NCBI RefSeq assembly: GCF_023347255.1
Contig: NZ_CP094466.1
Coordinates: forward strand, 558,001-622,000
DNA from: Faecalibacterium sp. I4-3-84
GTDB taxonomy: Bacteria > Bacillota > Clostridia > Oscillospirales > Ruminococcaceae
Direction of reading: 5' to 3'
DNA length: 64,000 nucleotides
This document shows positions 49,872 through 59,300 of the stretch, one piece after another. The stretch's first letter is position 1. Every line of letters starts with the position of its first letter. Both the position numbers and the translations under genes were made by a program. Under the pieces are notes generated by a model. The model did no database searches. It saw only the letters and a program-made list of their open reading frames with translations, and was not told the origin of the DNA.

Positions 49872-51529
49872 ACTGTACTCCCCTCCGTTTCTGTTGTCGG
49901 AATGCTGTTGCAATATTCCAGTACATTGCGGATTTCCTGGTCGAAGCGATATTGGATGTGAATGTGCTCTTTATCATAGACTGTAATGCTTTCCACCAGT
50001 TCTACCAGAACACGGCGATTCAAACTCGTTAAGTTTTGATAGGATTTAAAATCTTCGATCCACGGCAAATGTTCCACATCCAGATTGTTCAGGCTATCCA
50101 GCTGACGGTTCATTTCCGCTTTTGCCTTACGGATATTTTCGACTTTTTCATTAAAGGAACGGCTGAACTCTTTATACTCATCCTTACTGACAATGCCGTT
50201 GCTCATATCTTCATAAAGCTGACGGCGCAGGGTCTGGTATTTCTGTTCTTCCTGTTCCAGCATTTTCATGTGCTCTTCTACCGATTTTAACCTGCGTTGA
50301 TTTTTGGGAATCTCGTTGATTTCATCCAGCCGCTGTTCCAATCCACTGATCTGCTGAATTTTTCCCTGCAATGCAGCCAGCACCACTTCTGCTAATTTAC
50401 TTTCACTGATAAGGTGTGAAGAACAGCCCAGGCCGTTATGATTTGTGATGCAGTGCAGATAAACATACTTCTTTCCATTTTTTGATACAGTGCGCCGCAC
50501 CATATTCTGTCCGCAGCCCCCGCACCGAACCATACCTGAAAAGAGATTGACTGTCTGCTGTCCTTTCGATGCACAGGTGTCCAGCTTCAAAACTTCCTGT
50601 ACGGTGTCAAACAATTTCTGTGGAATGATGGCCTCGTGCATATTGGGAACTTTAATCCAGCCGGATTCTTCTACGTCACGGATTTTCTTAATCTTGTAAT
50701 TGATTTTCTGCCGTTTACCCTGCACCATCGTTCCGGTGTAAACTTCATTTTTCAAAATCCGAAGCACCTGAATCGCCTGCCACTTTGCATGAGTTCCGGC
50801 CTTGAAGCCGCTGTGATAATTCAATCCGCACAGACGTTTGTACTCACTGGGAGCCAGAACCCCCTCGCTGTTCAGCTGTTCCGCAATAACCTTTGCGCTC
50901 ATGCCTTCCAATTTTCTGCGGTAGATAGAACGAACAATTTCTGCTGCGTACTCATCCACCACCAACCGGCTTTTGTTCCGTTCATCTTTGCAGTAACCGT
51001 ACATTGCATATCCGCCGATGAACTCCCCTTTGCGCCGCTTAATGTCCAACTGGCTCCGAACCTTAATGGAAATGTCCCTGCAGTAGGAATCGTTCAGCAG
51101 ATTCTTAAAGGGAACAACGATGCTGTCTGAATCACTGCTCTCGGTGTTCGCATTATCGTAATTATCATTGATGGCGATGAACCGAATTCCCATCATAGGA
51201 AAAATCTGTTCCAGATACTTTCCCATCTCAATGTAGTTACGGCCAAGTCGAGACAAGTCCTTGACTATGATGCAGTTGATCTTACCGGATTTGATGTCCT
51301 CCATCATCTGCGTAAAGCCTGGTCGCTCAAAATTGGTTCCCGTGTAACCATCATCTGCATATTCTCCTACCAAATGCAGTTCTGGTCGTTCTGCAACGAA
51401 ATCCCGAATCAGTTCTCTCTGGTTTCCGATGCTGTTGCTTTCAGCCTTATCTCCGTCCTCGATGGACAATCTCAGATAGGCCGCTGCCCGTATGTCTTTA
51501 TTCTTTTCCTTGTAAAAAAACAAAGCCAT
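49868..51529 (-). CDS. Large serine recombinase (first of operon, intact)
   Basis: This 553-aa recombinase has AAYLRLSIEDGD (nucleophile Ser near residue 21), DDGYTGTNFERPGF, KDLSRLGRNYIE, a zinc ribbon (CGGCGQNMV with later Cys) and a coiled coil at 390-470. It is the first gene of the recombinase operon, with AGGAGG before the ATG at 51529 and a promoter at 51616-51644. The stop overlaps the next start as ATGA. Confidence 0.95.
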   Translation of the reverse strand: MALFFYKEKNKDIRAAAYLRLSIEDGDKAESNSIGNQRELIRDFVAERPELHLVGEYADDGYTGTNFERPGFTQMMEDIKSGKINCIIVKDLSRLGRNYIEMGKYLEQIFPMMGIRFIAINDNYDNANTESSDSDSIVVPFKNLLNDSYCRDISIKVRSQLDIKRRKGEFIGGYAMYGYCKDERNKSRLVVDEYAAEIVRSIYRRKLEGMSAKVIAEQLNSEGVLAPSEYKRLCGLNYHSGFKAGTHAKWQAIQVLRILKNEVYTGTMVQGKRQKINYKIKKIRDVEESGWIKVPNMHEAIIPQKLFDTVQEVLKLDTCASKGQQTVNLFSGMVRCGGCGQNMVRRTVSKNGKKYVYLHCITNHNGLGCSSHLISESKLAEVVLAALQGKIQQISGLEQRLDEINEIPKNQRRLKSVEEHMKMLEQEEQKYQTLRRQLYEDMSNGIVSKDEYKEFSRSFNEKVENIRKAKAEMNRQLDSLNNLDVEHLPWIEDFKSYQNLTSLNRRVLVELVESITVYDKEHIHIQYRFDQEIRNVLEYCNSIPTTETEGSTV

Positions 51530-51615
51530 TAAACCTCCTGTCTCCACGCAATTTGCATGGTAAAATCCAGAAAGTCAATGGCTTTTGATTGCACATATTC
51601 ACTTAACCCATCTGT

Positions 51616-51644
51616 ATTTTACCAAGCTGTGACGCGAAAATCAA
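51616..51644 (-). promoter_or_regulatory. Promoter of recombinase operon
   Basis: On the minus strand TTGATT (51644-51639), a 17-base spacer and TAAAAT (51621-51616) lie about 90 bases before the first recombinase gene. Confidence 0.65.
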
Positions 51645-51676
51645 GCTGTAGCGCACAATTTTAAAAAATCTTTTTT

Positions 51677-51838
51677 TCAGTGTTTCCCCATACTCTGCAA
51701 GAGGCAGTCCCACAGTTCACTGCCTTCTGGTCGGAACGATTCATACACGGTGATGCCCTTGATAATGATTTTTCTGTGATAGTCTGGCTCCGTATGCTCC
51801 TGCTTTGGCTTTTCGTCAAATCGTTCTTTCTGCTTCAT
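51677..51838 (-). CDS. 53-aa protein upstream of recombinase operon
   Basis: This short frame starts at ATG 51838 behind AAAGGGGG and reads MKQKERFDEKPKQEHTEPDY, then HRKIIIKGITVYESF and ends ELWDCLLQSMGKH. The charged N-terminus and beta/alpha-like C-terminus look protein-like. I cannot assign a family. It could be a small regulator or excision factor. The stop is followed by a T-rich stretch. Confidence 0.65.
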   Translation of the reverse strand: MKQKERFDEKPKQEHTEPDYHRKIIIKGITVYESFRPEGSELWDCLLQSMGKH

Positions 51839-51889
51839 GGAAATCAATCCCCCTTTACTAATATGAATTCAGAAAGGCATCGGGGGATA

Positions 51890-51960
51890 CAGTGTTTGAA
51901 AAAATTACAGAAAAATTTGAAAAGTGTATCCTGCATCGGGGCTTCGGATTCATATTTATA
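51890..51960 (+). other. Candidate oriT with MOBP-type nic site
   Basis: TATCCTGC (51927-51934) matches the RP4-type nic consensus YATCCTG-Y in AAGTGTATCCTGCATCGG. It lies about 300 bases upstream of the MobC gene, where an oriT is expected. A related sequence, GCATCGGGGGATAC, lies upstream in a different orientation. The nicking is inferred. Confidence 0.5.
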
Positions 51961-52228
51961 GAAGCATCTTTTTTGATGGGCCTGCGGAATACGGCAAAAC
52001 GCTGGGGCTTTTCTCTCTTAGCGCAAGATTCGCCCATAGTAACTCAAAACTCACTTTCGTGATTTTTCGTTCCCGGCAATCTTGATGGGGATTCCGTTCC
52101 CCATTCCCACGGTACGCACAAAATCTTGGATTTTGGCTATCTGGCTCCACATAAATGTGTTCGCAGCCGAACGCCTACGGCTTATCGGGAGTTGCTTCGC
52201 AACTATAAAAACGCAGGAGGATCACACT
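51961..52228. other. Spacer before MobC with hairpins
   Basis: ATGGGGA/TCCCCAT (52085-52104) and AGTTGC/GCAACT (52190-52204) form hairpins. The second sits just before the MobC ribosome binding site. I see no gene here. Both could belong to the transfer origin or control MobC translation. Confidence 0.5.
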
Positions 52229-52621
52229 ATGGCACGACCCAAAAAGGAAGAAAGCATCAGACGCACCAGCAATGTAATGGTTCGTTTCAGCAGCATTGAA
52301 TATGAACTGGTGGCCGGATATGCAAAAGATGCTGGTTATCCCATCTCCACTTTTGTGCGCAAGCAGGCTCTATCTGAAAAAGTGACTGTCAACTACAACA
52401 TCGTTGCCGATATTGGTGAAATTCAGAAGTTGACTGCTCAGGCCGCTGGCATCGGGAATAACCTCAACCAGATTGCCCGCTATTTCCACGGCGGCGGTCT
52501 GGCTTCGCACGGAATGTTGGAAGAACTGAAAAAGTGTATTGCGGAAATCCGTGAACTGCGGCAGGAAATCGTTCAGCTTGGAGGTGCATATCGTGGCAAT
52601 TCTAAAACACATCGCAAGTAA
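52229..52621 (+). CDS. MobC-like relaxosome protein
   Basis: This 130-aa protein has a ribbon-helix-helix-like N-terminus (RRTSNVMVRFSSIEYELVAG), then FVRKQALSEKVTVNYNIVAD and the MobC signature GIGNNLNQIARYFHGGGLAS. MobC proteins bind oriT and help the relaxase. GCAGGAGG precedes the ATG at 52229. It overlaps the relaxase start by 29 bases. Confidence 0.92.
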   Translation: MARPKKEESIRRTSNVMVRFSSIEYELVAGYAKDAGYPISTFVRKQALSEKVTVNYNIVADIGEIQKLTAQAAGIGNNLNQIARYFHGGGLASHGMLEELKKCIAEIRELRQEIVQLGGAYRGNSKTHRK

Positions 52622-54200
52622 AAATGCCAATTACGGGAGTGCCATCGACTATCTGAAATACCAGCACGATGAGTTTCATCTGGTTCCCGTTCTGGATGAA
52701 AACGGGAATATGATGCTCCGGGATGAATTTTACCTTGAAGGATTGAACTGCAATCCTGAAACATTCGACCTTGAGTGCGAACTGTTGAATCAGGAGTATA
52801 ACAAGAACAACACTTACGATGAAATCAAAAGCCACCATTACATCATCAGCCACGATCCGAAAGACAACACTGACCACAACCTGACTGGTGAGTGGGCGCA
52901 GGCCATCGGCATGGAATATGCTAAGGCCAATTTTCCGGGACATCAGGCTTTGGTCTGTACCCACACCGATGGTAAAAATGGCACAGGCAACATTCACACC
53001 CATATCATAATCAACAGCCTGCGCAAATTTGATGTTGACCCGCAGCCATTCACCGAGCGTCCTATCGACTGCAGGGCTGGCTACAAGCACCACCTTACCA
53101 AAAATTATTTGAAGCACCTTCAGAAATCCTTGATGGATATTTGCCGACGGGAGGGACTGCATCAGGTCGATCTGCTCTCCCCTGCCCCTGACAGAATTTC
53201 GCCGCAGGAGTATTACGCCAAACAGCGCGGTCAGCAAAATCTGGACATTGCCAACATGGAGCTTATGATTGAGGGCATCACTCCCATGCACACCACTTTT
53301 GAAACGGGCAAAGAAAAAATTCGCAACGCCATTTCGGACATTGCGAAACGTGTCACATCTTTTGAAGAATTTCAAAGACTGCTGAAAGCAGAATACGGGA
53401 TTTCAGTAAAAGACCATCGTGGACGATTCAGCTATCTTCCTGCTGACCGGCAGAAGTATATCTCTGCCCGTGCGCTGGGTTCCAATTATGACCGCGACAA
53501 ACTTCTCCGAATTTTTGCAGAAAATGCAAGGACTGCAGAGCAGAACAATCCTCATTGGGCAGTAGACGATCCTATGGCTATCCTGTTCATCAAGTCTGAT
53601 CTGCGCCTTGTGGTTGACTTGCAGACCTGTGTAAAAGCCCAGCAGAGCCGCGCTTATGCACAGAAAGTAAAAATTTCCAATCTGCAGCAGATGGCCCGGA
53701 CCGTTGCCTATGTGCAGGAGCATGGATATGATTCTCGTGAGAAGCTTTCCGAAACTGCGGATGCCATCTATACCAAAATGGCAAAAGCGCGCGGCGATGC
53801 AAAGCTCACTGAAAGCAAACTGCGAAAAACAAACGAGCAGATTCATTACCTTGGTCAGTATCTCTCCACAAAATCCATTTACGGAGAATTTCTAAAAGCT
53901 CCGAATAAGAAGATTTTCCGTCAAGCCCACTCGGACGAACTTGCCCAATATGAGGAAGCACTTCAAATTCTGAAGCAGCACTCGCCTGATGGGAAGTTTC
54001 CTACCATGAAAGACCTTCGAGCAGAAAAAGAGCAGCTTACGATTCAGAAGGACGCCCAATACGATACTTACCATTATTTCAAGGATTATCACAAAGAACT
54101 CCAGACCGTGTGTGCCAATGTAGACAGCATCCTCGGCACAGAACAAGAAGTGCAGCAGCACGAACAGCAGCACACGCGAAAATATGAGCCATCCCTCTAA
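52593..54200 (+). CDS. MOBP relaxase
   Basis: This 535-aa relaxase has the relaxase/mobilization nuclease domain: HIASKNANYGSAIDYLKYQH at the start, the HTDGKNGTGNIHTHIII motif with H124, H135 and H137, and an early Tyr as a likely nucleophile (Y14 or Y20). The C-terminal half is helical, rich in Gln and Glu. The GTG at 52593 has GGAGG 8 bases upstream. It nicks its own oriT, probably the site near 51933. Confidence 0.93.
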   Translation: MAILKHIASKNANYGSAIDYLKYQHDEFHLVPVLDENGNMMLRDEFYLEGLNCNPETFDLECELLNQEYNKNNTYDEIKSHHYIISHDPKDNTDHNLTGEWAQAIGMEYAKANFPGHQALVCTHTDGKNGTGNIHTHIIINSLRKFDVDPQPFTERPIDCRAGYKHHLTKNYLKHLQKSLMDICRREGLHQVDLLSPAPDRISPQEYYAKQRGQQNLDIANMELMIEGITPMHTTFETGKEKIRNAISDIAKRVTSFEEFQRLLKAEYGISVKDHRGRFSYLPADRQKYISARALGSNYDRDKLLRIFAENARTAEQNNPHWAVDDPMAILFIKSDLRLVVDLQTCVKAQQSRAYAQKVKISNLQQMARTVAYVQEHGYDSREKLSETADAIYTKMAKARGDAKLTESKLRKTNEQIHYLGQYLSTKSIYGEFLKAPNKKIFRQAHSDELAQYEEALQILKQHSPDGKFPTMKDLRAEKEQLTIQKDAQYDTYHYFKDYHKELQTVCANVDSILGTEQEVQQHEQQHTRKYEPSL

Positions 54201-54227
54201 TCAGTTTTCAAAGTCACCTAAAAACAA

Positions 54228-54277
54228 AAATAGCCAGCGTATCATGTGGTTCATTCCACACAATACGCTGGCTATTT
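54228..54277. terminator. Terminator between relaxase and GNAT gene
   Basis: AAATAGCCAGCGTAT and ATACGCTGGCTATTT form a perfect 15-bp stem with an inner TGTGG/CCACA pair. On the minus strand it is followed by TTGTTTTT, ending the GNAT gene; it may also end the convergent relaxase transcript. Confidence 0.85.
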
Positions 54278-54352
54278 AGCTGTGCCTGAAAATTTTCAGA
54301 TAATTCTTCGCTTCTGATTTTCCAATTGGTAGTTATACAAGGGTATCGGCAA

Positions 54353-54931
54353 TCAGAACAATCTTAGCAACTGAATATACTTCACTTGATCTTTATCGGA
54401 GTATCTTTCTCCAAAAACTCTAAAGCGATTCTGTTCATTCTCATAGAACGTCAATAACTGCGGCCTTTCTTCGCATTCCAAATAAACCACACCACCACCA
54501 ATTTCCCGCTGGACAGCAACCAAAATGTTCATTGTCATGTCCATCAGTTCATTGCCAGTAATTTTTTCTGTGTATTGAGCATTCTTTCCAAACTGCGCAA
54601 TCAGAAACGCTGACAACATATATGTATTGGACTGCTCGTCCAATTTAGCATGACGCTCTATCTTTTTGCGCATTGAGCCAGACAAGCCTTCATTTGTAAG
54701 CTGGACTGCCTTGTGTGTCAAAGCGAAAATAGCTGCCAACTGACCTTCTTCATCAATTACCAGATATGTAATAGACATTTTTCGCTTTGCAAATTCCAAT
54801 GCGTTTTGTTTTACAAAACTTTCAATTTCAAAATTCTTAGGACATGAAAAATCGGAAAGGATGTTTTTCACGGCATCCTCTCCGATTGCATTTAACATAT
54901 CCAGAATGTTTACTGCCTCATAATGATTCAC
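54353..54931 (-). CDS. GNAT-like acetyltransferase, possible toxin
   Basis: This 192-aa protein looks like a GNAT fold: ITYLVIDEEGQLAAIFALTH (residues about 53-72), then SAFLIAQFGKNAQYTEKITG and VVYLECEERPQLLTFYENEQ with the RFRVFGER end. Its start overlaps the stop of a small upstream gene (ATGA), the layout of acetyltransferase toxin-antitoxin pairs. A toxin role is inference; it could be a metabolic or element-specific acetyltransferase. Confidence 0.75.
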   Translation of the reverse strand: MNHYEAVNILDMLNAIGEDAVKNILSDFSCPKNFEIESFVKQNALEFAKRKMSITYLVIDEEGQLAAIFALTHKAVQLTNEGLSGSMRKKIERHAKLDEQSNTYMLSAFLIAQFGKNAQYTEKITGNELMDMTMNILVAVQREIGGGVVYLECEERPQLLTFYENEQNRFRVFGERYSDKDQVKYIQLLRLF

Positions 54932-55113
54932 TTTGCCGAAACCCTCTTTGCCATCAGTTTACGGATTGCCTCAATATCAGTCAGCGGCGGCTTAACTGGC
55001 GTTGTCGGCTTCCACGCAGGGTCATGGCTGGATGTTTCAAGCGCGTCAATAAACTTTTCTGCTTTCTTCGGATCATTGATAACAATGTTCGTAAAGATAC
55101 TCGACGTAGCCAT
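54928..55113 (-). CDS. Small protein coupled to GNAT gene, possible antitoxin
   Basis: This 61-aa protein (SSIFTNIVINDPKKAEKFID, then PPLTDIEAIRKLMAKRVSAK) has no domain I can name with certainty. The coupling with the GNAT gene and the position upstream suggest an antitoxin. AGGAGG precedes the ATG at 55113. Confidence 0.7.
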   Translation of the reverse strand: MATSSIFTNIVINDPKKAEKFIDALETSSHDPAWKPTTPVKPPLTDIEAIRKLMAKRVSAK

Positions 55114-55255
55114 TTATAACACCTCCTATCGTATTATCCGGCATCTCTTTGTTCATCCACTTTCTCATTTATATTATATCCACATCCTTTCAAAAAATCA
55201 ATATTCTTCAGCCCACACAGTAAAGATTTAACTTTTATGACATATTTACGCCAGT

Positions 55256-56065
55256 TTAATTCTTACGGCTTCTTTCCTGCTGTCGTTGCTGTTGGGGCTG
55301 ACTTTTCTGTTTTCGCTCTTCCAGTTTGATGTGCAGGCGGTCAAGGACTGAAATCCGATTTCCGATGATACGCGGTTTCTTCGGATTATTGTTGACACAG
55401 CCATCAATCATGTTGTAATTCTGCTCTGTGCCGGATTCTTTGGCCCGTTCTGCGGTGCCATTCTCCAAAAATTTCTGGTGATGCAGCAGTTCCGACTTTT
55501 GTTCTCGAAGAAACTTTTCGATTTTCTTCATAACCGAACTGTCAAATCCGTAAATCGTCTGCGCCACCAAAACTCCGCTGTCGTGAAGAACAATGTCCGG
55601 TTTTTGCTTTTTTGTCTGTTCACAGACAAGCTGTACAAATCTTTGCTCCTGCACATTCTTTTCGTCAATGACTTTCCATGTATCTGTTTGGCCTTCTATC
55701 TGATAGCCGCCCTCATTCAAAATCAAGTAGCTGCCCTCAGCTTTTGGTGCCAGAAAGCCATTGAACTTTACCAGTGCTTCTTTGTCCACATAGTAAAATG
55801 CGGTCTTTCCTGCCGCTGTGATTGCGATAACGTCACTGACACCAAATTTTCTGATTTTGAATTTGTCGGGATTCAGGCTTTCCATGTTTTCACGAATTTT
55901 CGCCGGGAACAGACCTTGCGATGCTTTAGCGCAATAGCTGATTTCATAATTGTCCGTTGTTATCATAAAGCCGTGTTCGATCTGATACGCATAACTGCGG
56001 CAGCGGTATTCCCGATTTTTCTCAGCATCATTGATCTGGTAGATCATAAACATATCTGTTGCCAT
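55256..56065 (-). CDS. YodL domain protein
   Basis: This 269-aa protein has a YodL-like N-terminus (MFMIYQINDAEKNREYRCRS) and a polar C-terminus rich in Gln and Lys. YodL proteins of unknown function are frequent in Firmicutes ICEs. It follows TTRAP with a one-base TAATG overlap. Confidence 0.75.
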   Translation of the reverse strand: MATDMFMIYQINDAEKNREYRCRSYAYQIEHGFMITTDNYEISYCAKASQGLFPAKIRENMESLNPDKFKIRKFGVSDVIAITAAGKTAFYYVDKEALVKFNGFLAPKAEGSYLILNEGGYQIEGQTDTWKVIDEKNVQEQRFVQLVCEQTKKQKPDIVLHDSGVLVAQTIYGFDSSVMKKIEKFLREQKSELLHHQKFLENGTAERAKESGTEQNYNMIDGCVNNNPKKPRIIGNRISVLDRLHIKLEERKQKSQPQQQRQQERSRKN

Positions 56066-56316
56066 TATTTCTCTGCCACCCCTGTTTTCTTGTTTGGTTC
56101 TTCCGGCCTATACCATTCCAGCTCCAGCCCCTTGAACTGTGGCTCAGTCAACCGCTGCATCTTCGGGATGGTCTGCTGGACAAGCGCAGCCATCTCTGCA
56201 TCCTCTGCCACAAGCGGCTGAACCTCTGTCAACACCTGAATCGTATCTTTGAGTGTCGGCTGTTCAAACATCGCCATCAGCATCAATTCCAGTTCATCAA
56301 AGCGTACATTGCTCAT
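56065..56316 (-). CDS. Transposon-transfer assisting protein (TTRAP family)
   Basis: This 83-aa protein matches the TTRAP pattern: FDELELMLMAMFEQPTLKDT, VQQTIPKMQRLTEPQFKGLE. The name comes from elements in which it was linked to transfer. It sits between the ArdC fusion (ATGA overlap) and YodL. Confidence 0.78.
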   Translation of the reverse strand: MSNVRFDELELMLMAMFEQPTLKDTIQVLTEVQPLVAEDAEMAALVQQTIPKMQRLTEPQFKGLELEWYRPEEPNKKTGVAEK

Positions 56317-59300
56317 AACTCCATTCCTTTCGTTTTTGCTTTCTTCGGCTTGTCCTGTTCCTGTGCAGGCTGCTCCTGCTTTTTGGCTTTCAGACTGCGC
56401 AGGGCATCCAGAACAGACTTTTTCGTGTTGCTGCGTTCCTGCTCCTTACTCTGCTGCCGTGCCGCCATCAGCTTTTCCATATCAGAGATAGCCTGCTGCA
56501 CCAGCTTATCATCCCTGAAGTAGTTGATGGAGTTGATGTTCTCGCGCTGCACTTTATCGTTCACGACCAACTCATACATTCCAACAAAACCGCCATCTTC
56601 CTCGATGCAGAATCCAATGCACTTGTCAGCGTTCATCCGTTCGGACGGAATCTTGTCGTAGACTTCCAACGCTTCCTCCATTGTCAGATGGTCGTGGAAC
56701 TCTCCTGCAAATGTGAACTCCAAACACTCCGCAACATAAAAGCTGAGCGTTTCCTCCGGCGCAGGTCTTTCTGCAGCGAGCTTTTCTTTCAAAACTTCTG
56801 CCTGCTGTTCAGCCACCGTATCGGCCTGTTCCCGCAGCTCTGCCGCGTCCATGACTTTACCCTCTGCCGCATCGCAGCTAAACGCTGCCAGCAACTCCGT
56901 CATAGCCTCCTGCACAGACTTATCTCCGTCCGTTTCAAGGACACCGCCATCCCGTTCCGTGAAGTCCTTATTATATAAGGTATAGTCGAAGCCATCGTCA
57001 CAGGTCTGGATATGGAAATAGGCATCTGGCAATTCATAGGCCAGCTCCACATCCTGCACAGCTAAGGCCCCCTGTAACGGCTGGACAACATGATTCTGGA
57101 TATACGGGTTATCCCAGCCCGGAACCGTTTTATAGTCCTCTACGATGGTGTCAATGCCGTTCCTGCACTGCAAAACATCCAGTGAACCCGGCAGAGGATC
57201 AGGATTCTTCTCCACGCCCAAGGCTTTCATGTAATGGTTCGGAAGGGCCTGATACTGCGACATTGCATCGTCCAGATTGCCGAACCGCTCAATTTTCAAA
57301 GGCGCGGCCTGCAAATTCTCGACCACATAGAACTGCTTCACGAAAGGCTGCTCCTGTTCCCGTTTTTTCTGCGCATCCAGTTCATCCCGGTACATCGTCA
57401 CAAAGCCATCCAAAACAGCCGGATGACTGTCAACCACCCAATCCGTGCGGAACGTCATACGCTCTACGTTATGCTCCGGGGTGCTGACCTGCTCTGCCCA
57501 TTCCTTGTTGCTGTGAGAAAAGCGGCCATCATAACTTTTGTGGTGCAAGGTGTTTGCCAGGATGTAGCCCACACGTTCCATGCCGTACTGCCGCACCACC
57601 TGATCGACTACACCATCGCCAAGGTACATTCCATCATAATTGTCCGCAATCGCTTCATGGATTGCCTGCTTGCACTCGCTGTTCAGCCGATAGGATGTAC
57701 GGTATAAATCCACCTCGTCATTTTCTTTGGCATAGCTGAACGGCTCATAGTAGACAGGCACATCCGAATAGTCCTGTGCGCTGTTGTCCGGCACAGGCGC
57801 AGCCTTTTCAATGATCTCCGATACCACATCTTCTTTTTTCGGCATATTCCATTTTTCAGAGAAATATTTCTGCACAGCCTCCTGAAAATCTTCATCGAAG
57901 CCGTTCCACAAATCCTCTGCCACCAGCTTGCCCTGCTCATTGACTGCAACACAGGCCGCCATATCGCCGTGTTCCTCATGCTCCAGCAGGAAGAACTTTT
58001 CGCCGCCGACTTCTGTTTCATCAACGGAATACCATGTACCGATATGCCCCTCGACTGTGATGTGGTCGGAATCGCCGTGAATCAGACCCTTCCTTTTCTG
58101 CTGCTGTTCCTCTATGAACTCTCGCACGGTCAACTCTGCGCCTGTGAAGTTCAGCCCTTCCTCGCCAAGTTCCAGCCGCCCCTCTGCGCCAAGGTCAAGT
58201 TCTTCGGCCATCAAAACAGATGCCGCATGGTTCACCACCACAGTTTTCTCCACCGTAATAGGCTGGCCGGGGTCATAGTCTGAGCCGCGCAGATCATAGC
58301 GATATAAGCCCTCCGGCACATCTTCATCCCGCAGTCGCCCATTACTGAAAAGGCCCGGCTTATCAAAGATTTCGATTTCCTGCAATTTTTCCTTCAAAAG
58401 GTTCTCTTTCTGCAAATCCATATTCCTTTCCTTGAAAAAATCCGGCAGTTCCGCAAAACCGATGCTGTCCACATAGTAGGCTTTGACTGTACCGCCATCA
58501 TTGAGTACCACCACGTCACTGACCGACAGCGAATGTCCGGTAAAATCCGCTGGACGCTGGATATTGAAGCGTTCGTAAATAGCTTCCAGCGTATCATTTT
58601 CCGTAAGTGGTGCGGTATAGACCAGTTCATAGTCTGCACAGTTTACTTCCATCCCGTGCCGCTTTACAAAATCCAGATTCATAAAGCGGTAGTCGTGTTC
58701 CGGGTCACGGGCAGTGATCTGGTAGATGCCAAACTGCTTTTCGCTGCCGGAAAGCAGCTTCTGCTCCTTAACTACTGCATCCATACGAGTTATCAGTTCT
58801 GCCGCCTTTTCTGCGGACTCTCCCTCTGATTCCTCCACTGCGGCTTGCAGCCATTCCCTGATCGTCTGAACATCCCCAGCCTGAATCTGTTCTTTCAGTG
58901 CTTCAACTGCCTGCTCCCGATCCTCTACGCTGTCCTTATAGTGGTAAAAATCGAAGTTAAAGGCATAATCGTCAAGGTCTACTGCCAGCTTTTCAACGGG
59001 TGCTTTCTCGCCGTTTTCCATTGTTTTCTGCTTGTCCTTTTCCAAATCTTCCTTAGCAATCTGGAAATAGTCACTTCCACGTTCGATTTCTTCACGCCCT
59101 GTGACAAGAACTGGCCACGGGCTGATACGGATAAGATAAATCTGCTTGCCCTCATCAAACAGCCGCAGAGCCTGTTCACGGTTTATCACTGTCAGCGGAA
59201 AGTCCGGGTGCGCATACTCGTCCTCTGCATAATCTCCCCGTTGTTCCAGCAGAATCGCATCCCATGCGTCTGCCTTAATGCCGAAAATACCATCGTGCTG

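Noticed and set aside
51680-51961. A 93-codon plus-strand frame
   Set aside because: It runs antisense to the better supported 53-aa gene and over the candidate oriT, and has no ribosome binding site.
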